DNA from: Planctomycetota bacterium
GTDB lineage: Bacteria; Planctomycetota; UBA1135
Direction: 5' to 3'
Assembly: GCA_003501525.1 (NCBI GenBank)
Contig: DNPI01000147.1
Location: 1-20,765, forward strand
Length of the DNA stretch: 20,765 nt
The notes under the pieces are model-generated. The model was not told the DNA's origin. It searched no databases and saw only the letters and a program-made list of their open reading frames with translations. A program made the translations under genes and the position numbers. This document shows positions 1 to 8,071 of this stretch, piece by piece; the stretch's first letter is position 1; the number at the start of each line of letters is the position of its first letter.

Positions 1-2
1 AA

Positions 3-278
3 AGCCGAGCCCGAATCACCAGCATGCGCCTAAAGGGCATCGCAGGTCGCATGGAAAAAGCAAAAATCGCAATAAAGTGGACTCCCTCTCTAGCGAAGCA
101 GCTCGCCGAGGCCGGCTGCAGTGAAGAATATGGAGCGCGCGAACTACGTAGAACTGTTGATCGAATGGTGGAGCAGCCTCTTGCCGATGGCATCCTAGAC
201 GGTGTCTTTAAGGCTGGGGCCAAACTAACCATCCGCTGGAAAGAGGGAAATGTTGTCTTCGACCAGGAGGCAGCATGA
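3..278 (+). CDS. Clp-family AAA+ ATPase (ClpC/ClpB type), C-terminal fragment
   Basis: Only the last 91 codons are visible; the reading frame is open to the left edge, so the ATG at 24 is internal and not a start. The fragment matches the C-terminal small domain of the second AAA+ module of Clp unfoldases. The key mark is the sensor-2 stretch EEYGARELRRTVDRMVEQP, followed by a short strand-rich tail ending KEGNVVFDQEAA. In the family these hexameric ATPases unfold proteins, either for the ClpP protease (ClpC/ClpA) or for disaggregation (ClpB). The visible part cannot tell these apart: the P-loops, the M-domain and any ClpP-binding loop lie outside. It is followed on the same strand by an exported folding-factor gene, which fits a protein-quality-control neighbourhood. 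That pairing is inference. Confidence 0.88.
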   Translation, partial: SRARITSMRLKGIAGRMEKAKIAIKWTPSLAKQLAEAGCSEEYGARELRRTVDRMVEQPLADGILDGVFKAGAKLTIRWKEGNVVFDQEAA

Positions 279-315
279 CTCTCAAATTGACCACCTCCTA
301 AGCGGCATTGCCGCG

Positions 316-351
316 CATGAGCCGGGCGGGATTTATCCTGTCCGGCTCATG
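316..351 (+). promoter_or_regulatory. 16-bp RNA hairpin that contains the start codon of the next gene
   Basis: The arms CATGAGCCGG (316-325) and CCGGCTCATG (342-351) are perfect reverse complements. The inner bases also pair, with two G-U wobbles (326/341 and 328/339), down to a TTTA loop at 332-335. In plus-strand RNA the stem is therefore unbroken; in minus-strand RNA the wobbles would be A-C mismatches. The proposed ATG of the parvulin-like gene (349-351) is in the 3' arm. There is no U-run after the stem, so a classic intrinsic terminator is less likely, though the hairpin could still end or stabilise the clp transcript. The pairing is seen in the sequence; the regulatory role is inferred. 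Confidence 0.6.
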
Positions 352-1695
352 TATTTCATCCCCCTCCTCCTGGGATTTCTAACTCCCCAAACGGATCCCA
401 CAGATGCGTCATCTCTACTCGAAAATGACCAAATAGCTAGGTGGAACGGAGGCGCGCTGGAAGCTGCCCGCTACGAACGCTTCCTCGGGCGAACTTTCAG
501 AGGCAAAAAGCTTGGCCAAGAAGCCTTAGCGCATCTTCTCCAAGTAGAACTCGTGCGCAGAGAAGCAAACTCTCGCGAGTTAACCGCCCCCAACAAGGAA
601 ATTGAAGCGCGGATGGCAAAAGCCTCCGATGCAGCCGAGAGAATGGGAACATCATTGGAAACCCTAATCCGAAACAAAGGACTAACGCTGGCTGGATTCC
701 AAGACTTGTTGCGCGACTCTGTGCTTCACGAAATGCTTGTTCAGGCTGACTTAGATTTGCCGAAGGGAACCATCCCCTCACCACAACAACTCCACAGCTG
801 GACCGAGGAGAGGACAAATTCTCTCTTGGAAATATCTTCTACCGCTCCTCTCGGGATGGCAATTGAGCATGAATCCTGGGCAGTAACAGAAGCAGAGGTC
901 GGGGCCATAATCCGAGCAAGCCTCCCCGACGGGCGCAATCAGGAATATCTAGAGCAACTCGTCCTCCAACTGCACCTACCAATATGGGGAGCCGAGAAAG
1001 GACTCATTCTCACCGACGATGTTCTCGAAGAAGAGATTGAATGGAGACAGTCTCAAGTAGCAGGCAATCCTGTCCTTGGCGGTGCCACCTACGAAACACT
1101 GTTAGCTTCTCAAGGCTCATCTCTCGAATCCGTTCGCGCAGGCGCTGAGCTCCGAGTGGCTGGGTGGCTGCGAATACTCTCCAGGCAGGTATGGGACGCG
1201 AATCGCTTCGAAAACTTAAGCGCGGAGGAAAGAGCCGATTTAAACGCCAAGTTCGGAGAATCGCGATCGGTATCCTGGTTTTTACTACGGGCAGTTACAG
1301 AAAAGAGTGGCCCACTTGACCGCTCTTTCGAAGAAGCCTCTACGGAGCTACTGAATTACGCGAGTTCCGCAACAAACGCAAAAGAGTTTGGAAAAATCGC
1401 AGGGCTTTATTCAGAAGATGAGGCTTCGCGAGTGGCACAGGGAAAGATTGGCTGGCTACATCGAATAGAACCCGGCATAGACCCGGCGATCTTAGAAGCC
1501 GCTTTTAGCAGCGAGCCTAATGCTCTTATCGGACCGATTAGAACAGTAGAAGGTCAAGCCTTAGCTTGGGTGAATGCCATCCAGCCTGCTCCAGACAAAG
1601 AAGTTTTTCGAAACACAGTAAGGCGAAGCTTGCATCAAGAAATGCGCCAAGAAATACTCACCGAAATCGGTCTCAAAACAATTTACTCACAGTAA
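349..1695 (+). CDS. Exported parvulin-type peptidyl-prolyl isomerase / SurA-like chaperone
   Basis: The chosen start (ATG 349) gives 448 aa opening with a short hydrophobic export segment (MYFIPLLLGFL, then TPQTDPTD). The frame runs further left to an ATG at 250 inside clp, but that reading adds a polar, unlikely leader. Residues from about 35 to 165 resemble the helical SurA/PrsA N-terminal domain. A second block from about 205 to 330 looks like a repeat of the same fold. Near 345-420 a parvulin-like domain can be read: FGKIAGLYSEDEASR, then GKIGWLHRI, then IGPIRTVEGQALAWV. Such proteins assist folding of envelope or secreted proteins and may catalyse cis-trans proline isomerisation. The parvulin region is divergent, so chaperone activity is safer than isomerase activity. 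It converges on pgi with a 29-bp gap. Confidence 0.72.
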   Translation: MYFIPLLLGFLTPQTDPTDASSLLENDQIARWNGGALEAARYERFLGRTFRGKKLGQEALAHLLQVELVRREANSRELTAPNKEIEARMAKASDAAERMGTSLETLIRNKGLTLAGFQDLLRDSVLHEMLVQADLDLPKGTIPSPQQLHSWTEERTNSLLEISSTAPLGMAIEHESWAVTEAEVGAIIRASLPDGRNQEYLEQLVLQLHLPIWGAEKGLILTDDVLEEEIEWRQSQVAGNPVLGGATYETLLASQGSSLESVRAGAELRVAGWLRILSRQVWDANRFENLSAEERADLNAKFGESRSVSWFLLRAVTEKSGPLDRSFEEASTELLNYASSATNAKEFGKIAGLYSEDEASRVAQGKIGWLHRIEPGIDPAILEAAFSSEPNALIGPIRTVEGQALAWVNAIQPAPDKEVFRNTVRRSLHQEMRQEILTEIGLKTIYSQ

Positions 1696-1710
1696 AGCAA
1701 TACATCCCAC

Positions 1711-1728
1711 CTAAGCCGGGATGCTTAG
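1711..1728. terminator. Possible weak bidirectional hairpin between convergent genes
   Basis: CTAAGC (1711-1716) and GCTTAG (1723-1728) form a perfect 6-bp stem with a 6-base loop, in the gap between the parvulin-like gene and pgi, overlapping the pgi stop codon. A competing stem CATCCC/GGGATG (1703-1708 with 1718-1723) exists. There is no T-tract on either side, so termination is only suggested by position. Confidence 0.3.
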
Positions 1729-3104
1729 CAAGAGAAAGACATGTTCTCGTCTTCGGCCAAAACTGCGGATATTTCTCCTAAATGCTCTTGATAGCCTTCA
1801 ACGCCCATAAGAGCTAAAGCAGCAACCTTACCAGCTTCGACACCTGGCTGGTTATAAGGGTTAACTCTCATTAGACCCCCTGCATAAGCAGTAGCAATTT
1901 CGCAAAACATTATGTACTGCCCGACATGAAATGCATCAAGCTTACATAGCTCTAAAACAGCGCAAGGTCGACCCGCAGCACGCAAGGCAGCCTCTGTTCC
2001 ACGGCGTTCAGCTTCCATAAGTTCGCCTAGAGTTCTTCCTTTTAACGCTTCAAAAGCCGGTATCCCCTCCACAAAGGCTGACGGAATATTGCCACTCCAA
2101 GAAGGCTCTCCGACACGCACAAAAGTATGGACTTTGTCATCCGGGCCTTCCACATAGAGCTGACATTGCGAATGCTGATCTGTGGGGCCAACAGCGCGAG
2201 TTGGGGTCGGACCAACAAAAACCTCATCACCCTTAACATCCTCCCTTTTACCAAGAGACTCCGCCCAAAGCTGCAAATACCAATCCGCAAGAGAGCGGAG
2301 ATGATGGCCATACGGGAAATGGACATGTATCGGGCGACCGGCTTCGAGATGAAGGACATGTGCCAGTGCCCATGCAAGGGCGGCATCGCTCTCAGGCTTA
2401 CACGCTTCCAGAGAATTTGCCGTTTTCGAAGCACCCGCTAAGAGAGATTCCGTATCAAGACCTGCCACTTCGGCCATTAAAAGGCCTACAGGAGTTAACA
2501 CAGAAAAACGTCCACCCACCTCAGCGGGGATTGGCAAAGTTTCAAATCCACACTCCTGGGCCACAGAACGCAGATGCCCAGCTTTCGGATCCGTTGTTAG
2601 CGTGAATCGAGCTCTCGCCGCATCATCAGAATCGAATGCTCTTTTCACCGCATCATAGAAAAGCAAAAATTGAGCTGCTGTTTCAATAGTCCCGCCACTC
2701 TTCGAAATGACATTAAAGTGACAGCGTTCAATGGAAACCGAATCCAGAAATCCCTTTAGCCAATCCGGATCTATAGTGTCCAAAACAATAATCCGCGGTC
2801 TGTCGGGCGTGGGCGCCCACTCCTGCCCGAACGGCGAGAGGGATTCAATCAGTGCGGAATTGCCCAAAGCTGAGCCGCCAATTCCCAATACCACAAAAGT
2901 ATCGAACTCTTCTTGACGAATCTGATTTGAACGATTCTGGCAAAGTTCGAGTAAATCAGTTCGCCCGCCAAGACGTTGCCAAAAGGGCACATCAGCAAGA
3001 TGCTTATCTCTAACAACGGCTGCTCGTGGCGCAGCAGATAAGAAATCTTCCTTCGACGGTCCACCCGCCGGAAAACATCCTCCTAAATGAAGTTTGAGCG
3101 CCAC
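1725..3104 (-). CDS. pgi: Glucose-6-phosphate isomerase
   Basis: This enzyme interconverts glucose 6-phosphate and fructose 6-phosphate in glycolysis and gluconeogenesis, in the cytoplasm. The 459-aa length is near that of the short bacterial form (about 450 aa). Family motifs appear in order: LGIGGSALGNSALIESL, the phosphate-binding SKSGGTIETAAQFL, LTTDPKAGHLRSVA, EVGGRFSVLTPVGLL, the signature YGHHLRSLADWYLQLWAESL, then GPTDQHSQCQLYVEG with the conserved QHS, and NPYNQPGVEAGK near the end. The start is GTG at 3104-3102; no Shine-Dalgarno sequence precedes it. The gene is divergent from the carboxypeptidase-regulatory-like gene, with 127 bp between starts, and its 3' end faces the parvulin-like gene. 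No neighbour is a glycolytic gene, so it appears to stand alone. Confidence 0.96.
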   Translation of the reverse strand: MALKLHLGGCFPAGGPSKEDFLSAAPRAAVVRDKHLADVPFWQRLGGRTDLLELCQNRSNQIRQEEFDTFVVLGIGGSALGNSALIESLSPFGQEWAPTPDRPRIIVLDTIDPDWLKGFLDSVSIERCHFNVISKSGGTIETAAQFLLFYDAVKRAFDSDDAARARFTLTTDPKAGHLRSVAQECGFETLPIPAEVGGRFSVLTPVGLLMAEVAGLDTESLLAGASKTANSLEACKPESDAALAWALAHVLHLEAGRPIHVHFPYGHHLRSLADWYLQLWAESLGKREDVKGDEVFVGPTPTRAVGPTDQHSQCQLYVEGPDDKVHTFVRVGEPSWSGNIPSAFVEGIPAFEALKGRTLGELMEAERRGTEAALRAAGRPCAVLELCKLDAFHVGQYIMFCEIATAYAGGLMRVNPYNQPGVEAGKVAALALMGVEGYQEHLGEISAVLAEDENMSFSC

Positions 3105-3231
3105 AGATGAATACTACCCACTCGATACAGGGTACGTCTTACAGGAATCGAGTATCCTTCGGCCTGATTTTGACCGAATACCCCGAAAGTAAGAAGGGGC
3201 ACTCCCCGTCTAAACCAACAATTAGTTAATC
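3105..3231. promoter_or_regulatory. Divergent intergenic region with inverted repeats
   Basis: This is the largest gap in the window and must hold the promoters for pgi (minus) and the repeat protein (plus). An inverted repeat ACTCGAT (3120-3126) / ATCGAGT (3147-3153), arms 20 bases apart, could be an operator or a leader stem. A small GGGG-CACT-CCCC hairpin sits at 3196-3207, and a CCCC run at 3181-3184 could compete for the same G-run. I cannot identify a convincing -35/-10 pair. Confidence 0.35.
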
Positions 3232-5190
3232 GTGTCACGGTTTCTACCTTTCATTGCGGTGGTTTTTGCCATCCTAGTCGCTGCGTTCGTCTTTTTCGCC
3301 GGCGACCCTCTACCCAGTGAGCAAGAAAATGCTGAGGGCTGGCAATCTCCTCTGCAAAACCCCGTCACAATCGTAGGAGATGAGCCTGAAGCTTCAGTAA
3401 CAGCAACAGGGCAGAACGAAGAAAGGACCGAGCTAGAGCCAAATCGTGAAGCTGATTTGGCCACTGCTGGAGGAATCCAAGGATCTGTTATTGACTCTCA
3501 AGGGAACCCGGTCTCTGGCGCCTCCGTGGTCCTGAACTTTAGGCCAACTGCCGCATTTTTTGATCTGACTACGCTCGAAGCCACACCGATATTCAAGCGT
3601 ACAACCAATCTTGAAGGGATTTATGTATTCCGCCGATTACCCTCCGGAAAAGAATTAGAAATGTGGGTGCACCATCCGGATTATGCTCCGACCCAAGGCC
3701 TTCCAGTAGCATGCGTCCCTGGTGAAAACCAAGTCTTGAGCCCAGTTGTTCTTGGCTCTGGATATAGAGTTTTCGGGCAAATTCGAGACACTGGCGGAAA
3801 TCCGCTGCAAGCTAGTGTCCACATCGAACTCCAGTCTCGTACTGCTCGAGCAGGTGACCCTACATTGCAAGAGCAAGATGACAAAGCACTAGGCCGGATT
3901 CTAGAAACTGCGAGCGACGTAGACGGGAATTACGAAATCCCCCGTTTAGCTCAAGGAGTATGGACGCTAACGGCAACTTGCCCGGGATTTGGCGCTGGAA
4001 GAATTATGCCTGTCGTCCTTATGGGGCAAGAGATGGAGTCGCGACAGAATCTTGAGCTTGGTCCCGAGATGGTCCTTGGAGGTTTGGTTGTTGATTCAGA
4101 CGGCACCCCAATAGCGGGAGCAAAAGTATCCGCCTCAAGAACCCGACCAAGACCTTTATATGGCTCAGACACTATCACGGGGAATGACGGGAAATTTCTC
4201 CTCAGTGAACTACCTGAAGGTATTTACGGCATTGCAGCTCACGCTGAGGGCTTCTCCTATGGCAGAGCGCCGCGAGTGGACTCAGCGACTAGAGATTTAA
4301 AAATAGTTCTCCAACCATTGGGAGGAGTAATGGGCAGAGTGACTGATTCGAGCGGAAAGCCTGTGGAAAAATTTAAGCTTGAAGCACTCCGCATCAACAA
4401 AAACACCGCCCAATATGGATTCACTGGAAAGGCTTGGGACTTCGAAGACCGCGACGGGAATTTTTTAATCCAAGAACTAGAAAATGGACGCTCATTCATT
4501 TTGCTGGCTCGAGCCGAAGGCTATGCGCCCACACACTCACCCGGTTTTTATGTAGAAGGTGAAGTAGTCCGAGGAGTTGACATTACGCTCAAATACGGAG
4601 GCCGCCTTACCGGCACTGTCATTTCATCCTTGGACTCCAAAACTCTTGCCGGCGCGGAAATTTCCCTTCATGGAAAGGACTATGACCCCAATGTTGCTCA
4701 CTCCCTTTTCGGACAAGGCCTCGACCCGAATAACATTCCTCCGACCGCAACAAAAACCAACAGAAAGGGTACTTTCCTAATAGAGGGCGCTTTCCCTGGC
4801 CCAATGACTGTCCAGGTTAAGCATCCTTCGTTCCTTCCCTATTTTCGTGCGATTTCGCTAGTCGACGACAGCCATCTTGACCTAGGGACAATCTCACTCG
4901 AACCAGGTGGAGTAATTACAGGAACTGCTTTTTCCTCCAACGGTTCCCCACTAGCAGGCGGCCGGGTTTATCTTTCCCGAAAATCGGATCAAGGAGGCTT
5001 CCTTGCCAAAACCGCTACTCTTGATGCAAGAGGCAATTTCCGCTTCCAGGGTTTGCCTTCAGGGACTTTCGATATAAGCGCAACGAGCGCTCAAACTGAA
5101 GCCACTCTCCTCTTTCCTCCTGGGGCTGAAAAACAAGTCTTTGTGGCACCCGGCAAAACTACTGAAGTCAAACTAACCATACCCCGCTAA
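3232..5190 (+). CDS. Exported or membrane-anchored protein with six carboxypeptidase-regulatory-like repeats
   Basis: The 652-aa product starts at GTG 3232 with an N-terminal hydrophobic segment (residues 5-23, FLPFIAVVFAILVAAFVFF) that acts as a signal or anchor. A polar, low-complexity linker follows to about residue 78. The rest is a tandem array of beta-sandwich units of the carboxypeptidase D regulatory-like type. Each opens with a GG-x-x-x-G-x-V-x-D/S-x-x-G-x-P-x-x-G-A pattern, near residues 80, 177, 280, 364, 457 and 559. Several units end in the usual G-x-F/Y-x-x-x-x-L-P-x-G motif, as in GKFLLSELPEGIYGI and GNFRFQGLPSGTFDI. No catalytic domain is attached. In the family such arrays are structural or adhesive parts of surface proteins. 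The M28 peptidase gene starts only 10 bases downstream, so the two are probably co-transcribed. Confidence 0.85.
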   Translation: MSRFLPFIAVVFAILVAAFVFFAGDPLPSEQENAEGWQSPLQNPVTIVGDEPEASVTATGQNEERTELEPNREADLATAGGIQGSVIDSQGNPVSGASVVLNFRPTAAFFDLTTLEATPIFKRTTNLEGIYVFRRLPSGKELEMWVHHPDYAPTQGLPVACVPGENQVLSPVVLGSGYRVFGQIRDTGGNPLQASVHIELQSRTARAGDPTLQEQDDKALGRILETASDVDGNYEIPRLAQGVWTLTATCPGFGAGRIMPVVLMGQEMESRQNLELGPEMVLGGLVVDSDGTPIAGAKVSASRTRPRPLYGSDTITGNDGKFLLSELPEGIYGIAAHAEGFSYGRAPRVDSATRDLKIVLQPLGGVMGRVTDSSGKPVEKFKLEALRINKNTAQYGFTGKAWDFEDRDGNFLIQELENGRSFILLARAEGYAPTHSPGFYVEGEVVRGVDITLKYGGRLTGTVISSLDSKTLAGAEISLHGKDYDPNVAHSLFGQGLDPNNIPPTATKTNRKGTFLIEGAFPGPMTVQVKHPSFLPYFRAISLVDDSHLDLGTISLEPGGVITGTAFSSNGSPLAGGRVYLSRKSDQGGFLAKTATLDARGNFRFQGLPSGTFDISATSAQTEATLLFPPGAEKQVFVAPGKTTEVKLTIPR

Positions 5191-5200
5191 CCCCAAAGCT

Positions 5201-6466
5201 ATGCCTCCGTTTCTCTTGCTCCTTTGCGCACTGCCTCTAATCCAGGAACCTCCCGCCAAAAAATCGGACCAACAACCTGCCGATTTCCGTATAGAAGATT
5301 TAAAAGCTCACATCGGTTATCTTGCCAGTGAAGAGCTAGAAGGTCGAGGATCGGGAACAGAAGGTGCGCGAAAAGCTGCGCGCTACATCGCAGAGAAATT
5401 CGAAAGCTTTGGCCTGGAACCGCTCAGCGAGGAACATGGTTTCCTGGTTCCCTTCAATGTTCGGAGGGAGGAGTGCTTTAACGTTGTTGCCGTGCTCGAA
5501 GGGACAAATCCTGCATTAGCCGATGAATGGATAGTCGTTGGAGCTCACCACGACCACGCAGGACTCGGCCAAGGCGCATTAGGAGGCATGGGCTTCCCTG
5601 GCGAAGTGCACAACGGAGCCGACGACAATGCTTCTGGGACAGCTGGCGTTCTTGAACTTGCCCAAAATATAAGTGCAAAGCCATTAGCCCACCCTGTCAT
5701 TTTCTGTACTTTTTCAGCAGAAGAGCGGGGGCTATTAGGCAGCAAGGCTCTGGTAGCCAGTGGCCTGCTACCCAATAAAAACATTAGAGCAATGCTCAAT
5801 CTTGACATGATTGGGCGGCTCGAAAAAGACTATCTCTTTGTGGGCGGAATGGGCACAGCAGAAGAATTCCACCCCCTCCTAGATACGGTGCTTAGCGAGT
5901 CAGGACTCGATCTAGAAGTCAGCGACTTAGGCGAAGCACCTAGCGACAACACGTCTTTTTTTAAGGCTGGCATTCCTGCGCTTTTCCTCTTTACCCATGT
6001 ACACCCGGATTACCACATGCCTTCCGATGATGCTTCGCTCATCAATTACGAAGGAGAGGTGAAAGTTCTCAAGCTTGCTAGAGCAATACTCGATGCTCTT
6101 GACAGCTATCCAAAAAAACTCACCTTCCAAGATGTAGGGGGGATGGGGATGCCTAGTGATTTCAACGACCGAATGATGAAACACTATGGACGCATAGCAG
6201 AGCGCCGATCCCAAAAAGGTCGGCTAGGAATCCGACCAGACATCTACACAGAAAGCGGATTGGAATTGTCTTCAGTGCGAGAAGACAGCGCTGCGGCCAA
6301 AGCTGGCATACTTGCGAGCGACCTTATATTGGCTATAGATGATCGCAAAATCCGGAAAAGCGAAGACATCCGACGAGCTTTAGCCGGCAAACTCAAAGGT
6401 ACAACGGTCACCGTTATTGTCCAACGCGAAGGAGAGGCAATAGAACTTACCGCAGTTTTGGAATAG
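5201..6466 (+). CDS. M28-family zinc aminopeptidase with C-terminal PDZ domain, exported
   Basis: The protein has 421 aa with a short signal segment (MPPFLLLLCALPLIQEPPAKK). A PA-insert-free M28 catalytic domain follows. All expected residues can be placed: H116 and D118 in GAHHDH, bridging D141 in NGADDNASG, E174/E175 in FSAEERGLLGS, D202 in NLDMIGR and H272 in HPDYHMPSDD. That set supports a two-zinc exopeptidase that removes N-terminal amino acids from peptides outside the cytoplasm. Residues about 335-421 form a PDZ domain (SVREDSAAAKAGILASDLIL, then the KIRKSEDIRRAL helix), a layout seen in several bacterial M28 enzymes, probably for substrate or partner binding. The ATG at 5201 lacks a Shine-Dalgarno sequence and lies 10 bases after the repeat-protein stop. 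The 3' end overlaps the opposite gene by 20 bases. Confidence 0.92.
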   Translation: MPPFLLLLCALPLIQEPPAKKSDQQPADFRIEDLKAHIGYLASEELEGRGSGTEGARKAARYIAEKFESFGLEPLSEEHGFLVPFNVRREECFNVVAVLEGTNPALADEWIVVGAHHDHAGLGQGALGGMGFPGEVHNGADDNASGTAGVLELAQNISAKPLAHPVIFCTFSAEERGLLGSKALVASGLLPNKNIRAMLNLDMIGRLEKDYLFVGGMGTAEEFHPLLDTVLSESGLDLEVSDLGEAPSDNTSFFKAGIPALFLFTHVHPDYHMPSDDASLINYEGEVKVLKLARAILDALDSYPKKLTFQDVGGMGMPSDFNDRMMKHYGRIAERRSQKGRLGIRPDIYTESGLELSSVREDSAAAKAGILASDLILAIDDRKIRKSEDIRRALAGKLKGTTVTVIVQREGEAIELTAVLE

Positions 6467-7073
6467 GCACTGTCCATTCCTCCCACTCAGTCCAAGGCCG
6501 CATTGGATATTCGAGGGTAAGCGGCCTGTGCCGGATTTGAATCGTTTCTCCCGGCACAACACCCTCTATCCAAGCAAGGTGCGCAAGAGGATCTTCCCGG
6601 TTCACATGAATCATGGAACGATGCAATTCACCGTTTGCACTTTTCCATTCCAACCATGGCCCCAACCTTTGTGAACAACGTGCTTCCCAAGTCCCCCAGC
6701 CATCCCCCCACCCAATCTCCGGACCTCGCTCCCAAGGAGCAAGTGAATATCGCAGACTTCCCTCCTGTGGATTTAAAACTAAGAATCTCTGCCCAGGTCC
6801 GAGAGATTGCAATGACCACGATTTCAAGTCATCTTGATTTGGCGAATACATGACAACACGATTGGAGGGTCGCAAAAGGCAATCGAAACTTTTCTTGCTT
6901 TGATCAGCAAGCATCACTTCAACACCACCGAACAGAGGATCACGAAGGAACCCGCGGGCTTCCACCAATAGACCTCCGGGATCCTGGGGGAAAAGAACTA
7001 ACAGAATCGCAATAGTTAACCCTTTAGCCACAAGCCCAGGATAACTAACCTTCGCAGCAAGTTCCGACCGCAA
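6447..7073 (-). CDS. Exported Trp-rich protein of unknown function
   Basis: I do not recognise this family. The longest reading starts at TTG 7073 (208 aa); an internal GTG at 7031 gives 194 aa with a more compact signal peptide (VAKGLTIAILLVLF). The second is attractive because the TTG lies only 10 bp from the divergent EamA start and would leave no room for promoters. The mature part is rich in Trp and Gly, with WERGPEIGWGDGWGTWEARC in the middle and WTEWEEWTVPIP near the end, and has a predicted beta-rich feel. Two cysteines are present after the signal. It overlaps the M28 peptidase tail by 20 bp in antisense. The coding call rests on the long open frame, the signal sequence and the fit into the gene layout. 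Confidence 0.7.
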   Translation of the reverse strand: MRSELAAKVSYPGLVAKGLTIAILLVLFPQDPGGLLVEARGFLRDPLFGGVEVMLADQSKKSFDCLLRPSNRVVMYSPNQDDLKSWSLQSLGPGQRFLVLNPQEGSLRYSLAPWERGPEIGWGDGWGTWEARCSQRLGPWLEWKSANGELHRSMIHVNREDPLAHLAWIEGVVPGETIQIRHRPLTLEYPMRPWTEWEEWTVPIPKLR

Positions 7074-7083
7074 TTAACCGCTC

Positions 7084-8001
7084 ATGCTCCCCTTCACCCT
7101 TCAAGCCAGTCCCCCACCTTGGGCAGGGATTGGTGAAATAGGCGCCCTGCTATCAGCTGTCTGCTGGGGAATCAGCACGGTGCTTTATGCCGGGAAATTC
7201 AAAAAAGGTGGTTCACCCTGGGACGCCGTCCTCACGAAAAACTTTCTTGCTTTTTTTGTCCTCGGAGCAATCGCATGGGCAGCTCCGGCAAGCTGGGGAG
7301 GAGCAGGGCCGGGCCCAGGAGAAACAATATGGCTATTGGTTTCTGGTGCTCTCGGCTTTGCATTAGGTGATTTGCTCTTTTTCCACACTATCACTCTGCT
7401 TGGAGTCGGACGAGCTACCGTGCTTGCCCTCCTTTCCGTTCTCTTCGCTTCGATCCTGGCATGGATATTCGAAGGCGAAATCCTCACAAAAACACAATTG
7501 GCCGGCTGCACTCTTATCCTTGTCGGTGCTGCCGCAGTGGAGTTCCGAAAACAATCAAGAGAGAGCCATTCGAAGGGAGTAGCCCTCGCTTTAGCATGTG
7601 CTTTAATTTGGGCCATTGCAGGGTTTTTGTCCCGAAAAGGGCTGGTAGAAACAGGCCCCCTTACCGCCGCAGCCTTGCGAATCGGAGGGGGAACAATTGC
7701 ACTTTTCCTCTGGGCAACTCTCAGAGGAGAAGCCATTACAGTCCTGCGCAGAATGGTCAAAAAAGACGCTTGGCAGCCTTATCTTATTCCAGCCTTCATT
7801 GGCACTGCCTGCGGAGTCGGGCTTCTCTGCGTTGGATTAAAATGGGCCAAGCTTGGCGTCGCAATGAGCCTTGCCAACGCATACCCCGCCTTCGCACTCC
7901 CCTTGGCTGCATGGTGGTTAAAGGAGAAAATCCCGGCGCGGATTTGGACCGCCGCAGGAGCTGTTCTAATCGGCACCGCTTTACTCCACCTAGCCGCTTA
8001 A
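7084..8001 (+). CDS. EamA-domain (DMT superfamily) membrane transporter
   Basis: The 305-aa protein consists almost wholly of hydrophobic helices, about ten in two repeats of five, as in drug/metabolite transporters. The first EamA half opens with ALLSAVCWGISTVLYAGKF and contains GALGFALGDLLFFHTITLLG and VLALLSVLFASILAWIFEGE. The second half begins near residue 165 (GVALALACALIWAIAGFLSRKG) and ends with the typical MSLANAYPAFALPLAAWWLKE, followed by a last helix GAVLIGTALLHLAA. Family members export amino acids, nucleosides or other metabolites; the substrate cannot be read from sequence. Its ATG lies 10 bp from the possible divergent start of the minus-strand gene. The carboxyltransferase gene follows after 70 bp on the same strand. 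Confidence 0.9.
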   Translation: MLPFTLQASPPPWAGIGEIGALLSAVCWGISTVLYAGKFKKGGSPWDAVLTKNFLAFFVLGAIAWAAPASWGGAGPGPGETIWLLVSGALGFALGDLLFFHTITLLGVGRATVLALLSVLFASILAWIFEGEILTKTQLAGCTLILVGAAAVEFRKQSRESHSKGVALALACALIWAIAGFLSRKGLVETGPLTAAALRIGGGTIALFLWATLRGEAITVLRRMVKKDAWQPYLIPAFIGTACGVGLLCVGLKWAKLGVAMSLANAYPAFALPLAAWWLKEKIPARIWTAAGAVLIGTALLHLAA

Positions 8002-8071
8002 ATCGCTTCATCCACTTCACCCAAAAGAAACGCTGCTCTCTTCACGGCAAAGGAACTAATATCCTCCGCAC

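Noticed and set aside
275..301. A mini-ORF of 8 codons starting in an ATGA overlap with the clp stop
   Set aside because: It is too short to call, has no ribosome site and leads into no longer frame; probably chance.
3075..3088. An AGGAGG-ATG-like string on the minus strand inside the pgi start region
   Set aside because: The ATG is out of frame with pgi and opens no useful frame; it is coding sequence for Gly-Gly-Cys.
7185..7760. A 191-codon minus-strand open frame inside the EamA gene
   Set aside because: The product is Arg/Ala/Pro-rich with no signature, typical of an antisense shadow of a membrane-protein gene.
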